Origin: Clostridia bacterium
GTDB lineage: Bacteria; Bacillota_E; SLMV01; PUMD01
DNA length: 5,553 nucleotides
Direction: 5' to 3'
Assembly (NCBI GenBank): GCA_007128555.1
Contig: SKXF01000412.1
Coordinates: forward strand, 1 to 5,553
The translations under genes were made by a program, and so were the position numbers. Under the pieces are notes generated by a model, which had not been told where the DNA came from, did no database searches, and saw only the letters and a list, made by a program, of their open reading frames with translations. Positions 5,501 to 5,553 of the stretch are shown here, piece by piece. How positions within the stretch are numbered: the first letter of the stretch is position 1; every line of letters begins with the position of its first letter.

Positions 5501-5553
5501 ATGGATCATCAATCTCCGAAGATGGCCGTCATCGGCCTGGGCTTTATCGGGCT
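5501..5553 (+). CDS. Partial nucleotide-sugar dehydrogenase-like protein (N-terminus only)
   Basis: Only 17 codons are present: MDHQSPK followed by MAVIGLGFIG and the first two bases of a Leu codon. The pattern VIGLGFIG(L) is the GxGxxG dinucleotide-binding turn at the very N-terminus, as in UDP-glucose/UDP-ManNAc/GDP-mannose dehydrogenases (typically KIAVIGLGYVGLP). Those enzymes oxidise a nucleotide sugar to its uronate for capsule or O-antigen synthesis. Other NAD(P) Rossmann enzymes with the same turn cannot be excluded from so little sequence. Start choice is uncertain: ATG 5501 has a GGAG 12 nt upstream; in-frame ATG 5483 lies closer to the promoter but has no good ribosome site; ATG 5522 would begin right at the strand but has none either. 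It is divergent from the glycosyltransferase, with a shared 164-nt control region. Confidence 0.75.
   Translation, partial: MDHQSPKMAVIGLGFIG

Noticed and set aside
5355..5541. Stop-free minus-strand frame ending ...SLVKKLKKHRL before the glycosyltransferase
   Set aside because: Roughly 60 codons free of stops but with no ATG and no ribosome site for an internal GTG; it crosses the plus-strand promoter and gene start, so it is probably chance.

Overview
This GC-rich bacterial window holds six substantially readable genes and the first codons of a seventh. Six lie on the minus strand and one divergent gene starts at the right edge on the plus strand. A lipobox lipoprotein suggests a diderm with Sec/Lol-type lipoprotein export. 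Together with a beta-eliminating lyase of the tryptophanase/tyrosine phenol-lyase family, a DUF503 protein and a LemA/DUF2207 pair, it suggests a Gram-negative-type anaerobe or facultative anaerobe of deltaproteobacterial or acidobacterial grade. The phylum is a weak guess. I see no transposase, integrase, CRISPR array, tRNA or rRNA.

Layout, read in the minus-strand direction from right to left. (1) At the right edge a plus-strand gene begins with a Rossmann dinucleotide-binding motif typical of nucleotide-sugar dehydrogenases. A textbook extended -10 promoter lies about 50 bases before its start codon. (2) Divergent from it is a compact minus-strand unit: a soluble family-2 glycosyltransferase (GTG start), a tryptophanase-family PLP enzyme 13 nt later, and a DUF503 (YlxP-like) protein 19 nt after that. 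Each has a clear Shine-Dalgarno sequence, so this looks like one operon. (3) A 193-nt gap carries three TGTGA-type repeats at exactly 19-bp spacing. (4) A second two-gene unit follows, lemA and a DUF2207 membrane protein, 30 nt apart. (5) A 153-nt gap contains a GC-rich hairpin and an extended -10 promoter overlapped by a perfect 8+8 dyad. (6) A proline/glutamate-rich lipoprotein runs off the left edge.

How the genes may work together: the lyase would turn an aromatic amino acid into indole (or phenol), pyruvate and ammonia. Its overall sequence is closest by eye to tyrosine phenol-lyase, but the three substrate-discriminating positions are of tryptophanase type (Asp127, Leu383, His451), so indole production is the better prediction. 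The glycosyltransferase and the divergent nucleotide-sugar dehydrogenase point to a surface-polysaccharide or glycoconjugate locus beside it. LemA and DUF2207 proteins commonly occur together and are probably an envelope-associated pair of unknown biochemical role. Nothing here is plainly a new defence or mobile system. The points most worth a second look are the hybrid character of the lyase, its odd operon partners, a 12-codon ORF with two Trp codons in its leader, and the operator-like dyad and repeat array in the two larger gaps.
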